Part shown: positions 5,484-6,502 of the stretch, in pieces
Layout of the letters: the number at the start of each line of letters is the position of its first letter
Position numbering within the stretch: position 1 is the stretch's first letter
The notes under the pieces: model-generated
Database searches by the model: none
What the model saw: the letters and a program-made list of their open reading frames with translations, nothing else
What the model was told of the DNA's origin: nothing
Program-made: the position numbers and the translations under genes
Assembly (NCBI GenBank): GCA_028288645.1
Contig: JAQBNJ010000395.1
Span: forward strand, 1 to 6,502
Direction: 5' to 3'
Source of the DNA: Sediminibacterium sp.
GTDB lineage: Bacteria > Bacteroidota > Bacteroidia > Chitinophagales > Chitinophagaceae
DNA length: 6,502 nucleotides

Positions 5484-6502
5484 ATGAAGAAAATTGTAAC
5501 CACGCTTGTGGTGGCTTTGCTATGTTGTTCTATGGCAGCCATCGCCCAGGTCCGGTCTGTTACAGGAACTGTAGCTGATTCCAAGGGATTACCGGTCCCA
5601 TTTGCATCCATCGTAATTAAAGGCACAAAAACAGGTACCACATCCGACGCCGAGGGTAAGTTTATCGTGAAAGCGAAAACGGGTGATGTACTTGTGATCT
5701 CTGCACAGGGTCTGTTTGAAAAACAGATAACGGTTACCAGCGCGAACAGCGTTGCAGCTGTGCTTGACAGAAATGAATCAGAAACATTGGCTGAGATCGT
5801 AGTAACAACAGCCTTTGAAATGAAGAAAAGTGCACGTACTACCCCATACAGCGCACAAACAGTTTCGGCACCAACGCTTAACCTCATCCGTCAACCAAAC
5901 CTGAACAATGCTTTGGCAGGTAAAGTAGCGGGTGTGCAGTTCAGGGGACAGTCACCCGTGGCATTGGACAGGGATGCGGTATTACGCATCCGTGGTGGTT
6001 CTACACTGAATGGCGATGCGTCTCCTATTTATGTGGTAGACGGTACGATCGTGAATTCTATCGACATCAATCCTGATGATATTGAATCATTGACTGTATT
6101 AAAAGGTGCAAATGCAACCGCTCTTTTAGGCGGACGCGCAGCTAACGGTGCCATCATTATCACCAGCCGTAAAAAGAATGCCAATGGTGGCGGCGTTGAA
6201 GTAAACTCGGGCATCACATTCGACAGGGTTTACATTCTTCCTAAATACCAGAACAAATATTCAGGCGGTGCCAATCCTGCGCTCACGGTTTATCATTACA
6301 AAGCAGGCGACCCGATCGAATGGAAAGCATTGGACGGAAAAAGTTTTCCTGATTATACAGATGACTCAAGCTGGGGACCCGAAATGACAGGACAGGAATA
6401 TGTGCCAGGTTATTCATGTATCGCCGGCCACGACCGTTCTTTCAAAACTGCTCCTTTTGTAGCTCAACCAAATAACGTTAGAGATTTCTGGGAAACAGGT
6501 AT
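5484..6502 (+). CDS. SusC/RagA-family TonB-dependent outer-membrane receptor, N-terminal part (cut by window end)
   Basis: The first 339 codons of a protein that in this family usually exceeds 900 residues; the reading frame is open at the right edge. It is an outer-membrane beta-barrel that, with a SusD-like lipoprotein, imports glycans or peptides using TonB energy. Visible parts: a Sec signal peptide MKKIVTTLVVALLCCSMAAIAQ, with a likely cut after residue 21; a CarboxypepD_reg-like domain at about 25-97 (VTGTVADSKGLPVPFASIVI and GTTSDAEGKF); a TonB-box-like stretch, AEIVVTTAF, at 103-111; and a plug domain at about 115-230 with LAGKVAGVQ (144-152), LRIRGGSTL (167-175), PIYVVDG (181-187), DDIESLTVLKGANATALLGG (198-217) and RAANGAIIITSRK (218-230), the SusC signature. 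The barrel begins after about 238. The start ATG follows an A-rich leader (AAAACTAAAACAC) with no Shine-Dalgarno. The substrate cannot be told from this part. A SusD partner would be expected downstream, outside the window. Confidence 0.95.
   Translation, partial: MKKIVTTLVVALLCCSMAAIAQVRSVTGTVADSKGLPVPFASIVIKGTKTGTTSDAEGKFIVKAKTGDVLVISAQGLFEKQITVTSANSVAAVLDRNESETLAEIVVTTAFEMKKSARTTPYSAQTVSAPTLNLIRQPNLNNALAGKVAGVQFRGQSPVALDRDAVLRIRGGSTLNGDASPIYVVDGTIVNSIDINPDDIESLTVLKGANATALLGGRAANGAIIITSRKKNANGGGVEVNSGITFDRVYILPKYQNKYSGGANPALTVYHYKAGDPIEWKALDGKSFPDYTDDSSWGPEMTGQEYVPGYSCIAGHDRSFKTAPFVAQPNNVRDFWETG

Noticed and set aside
5459..5887. Open frame of 142 codons on the minus strand within the SusC-like gene
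   Set aside because: It is the antisense shadow of a clearly supported receptor gene with no recognisable protein features.

Overview
The window looks like chromosome of a member of the Bacteroidota, most likely a Chitinophagaceae-type environmental lineage. Four observations support this: the start of a SusC/RagA-family outer-membrane receptor, a periplasmic TPR/beta-propeller/OmpA protein with PorE-like domain order, TAnnTTTG-type promoter elements, and the lack of Shine-Dalgarno sequences at all five genes. The family-level placement is inference.

Layout. Four genes lie on the minus strand and would be read right to left: folD (5129-4254), queE (4148-3537), a 636-residue OmpA-family protein (3355-1445) and dprA (1147-50). 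A fifth gene, a SusC-like TonB-dependent receptor, starts at 5484 on the plus strand and runs off the right edge. It is divergent from folD across a 354-bp, very AT-rich gap. The 49 bases left of dprA hold nothing I can identify. The minus-strand genes do not form a tight operon (gaps of 105, 181 and 297 bp). Their roles are unrelated: one-carbon metabolism, queuosine/7-deazaguanine synthesis, cell-envelope/peptidoglycan attachment, and DNA uptake/recombination.

The most unusual content is in the gaps. Each of the three gaps between the minus-strand genes holds a palindromic element, and each element starts at, or within a few bases of, the stop codon of the upstream gene. The arms are runs of 7-nucleotide units. 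Two elements (1223-1446 and 3415-3535) share one unit alphabet (AATATTG, AACACTG, AACAAGG, AATTTTG, AATGTTG and variants). The third (4174-4266) uses a different AT-rich alphabet (AATTAAT, AGTTAAG, AGTTAAT). Arms differ by point changes and by gain or loss of whole 7-base units. In folD the element supplies the last four codons and the stop. These look like a dispersed, modular class of 3'-end hairpin repeats that ordinary gene annotation would miss or mistake for ORFs.

queE and folD each have a perfect TAnnTTTG element only 6-7 nt before the ATG, which predicts leaderless or nearly leaderless mRNAs.
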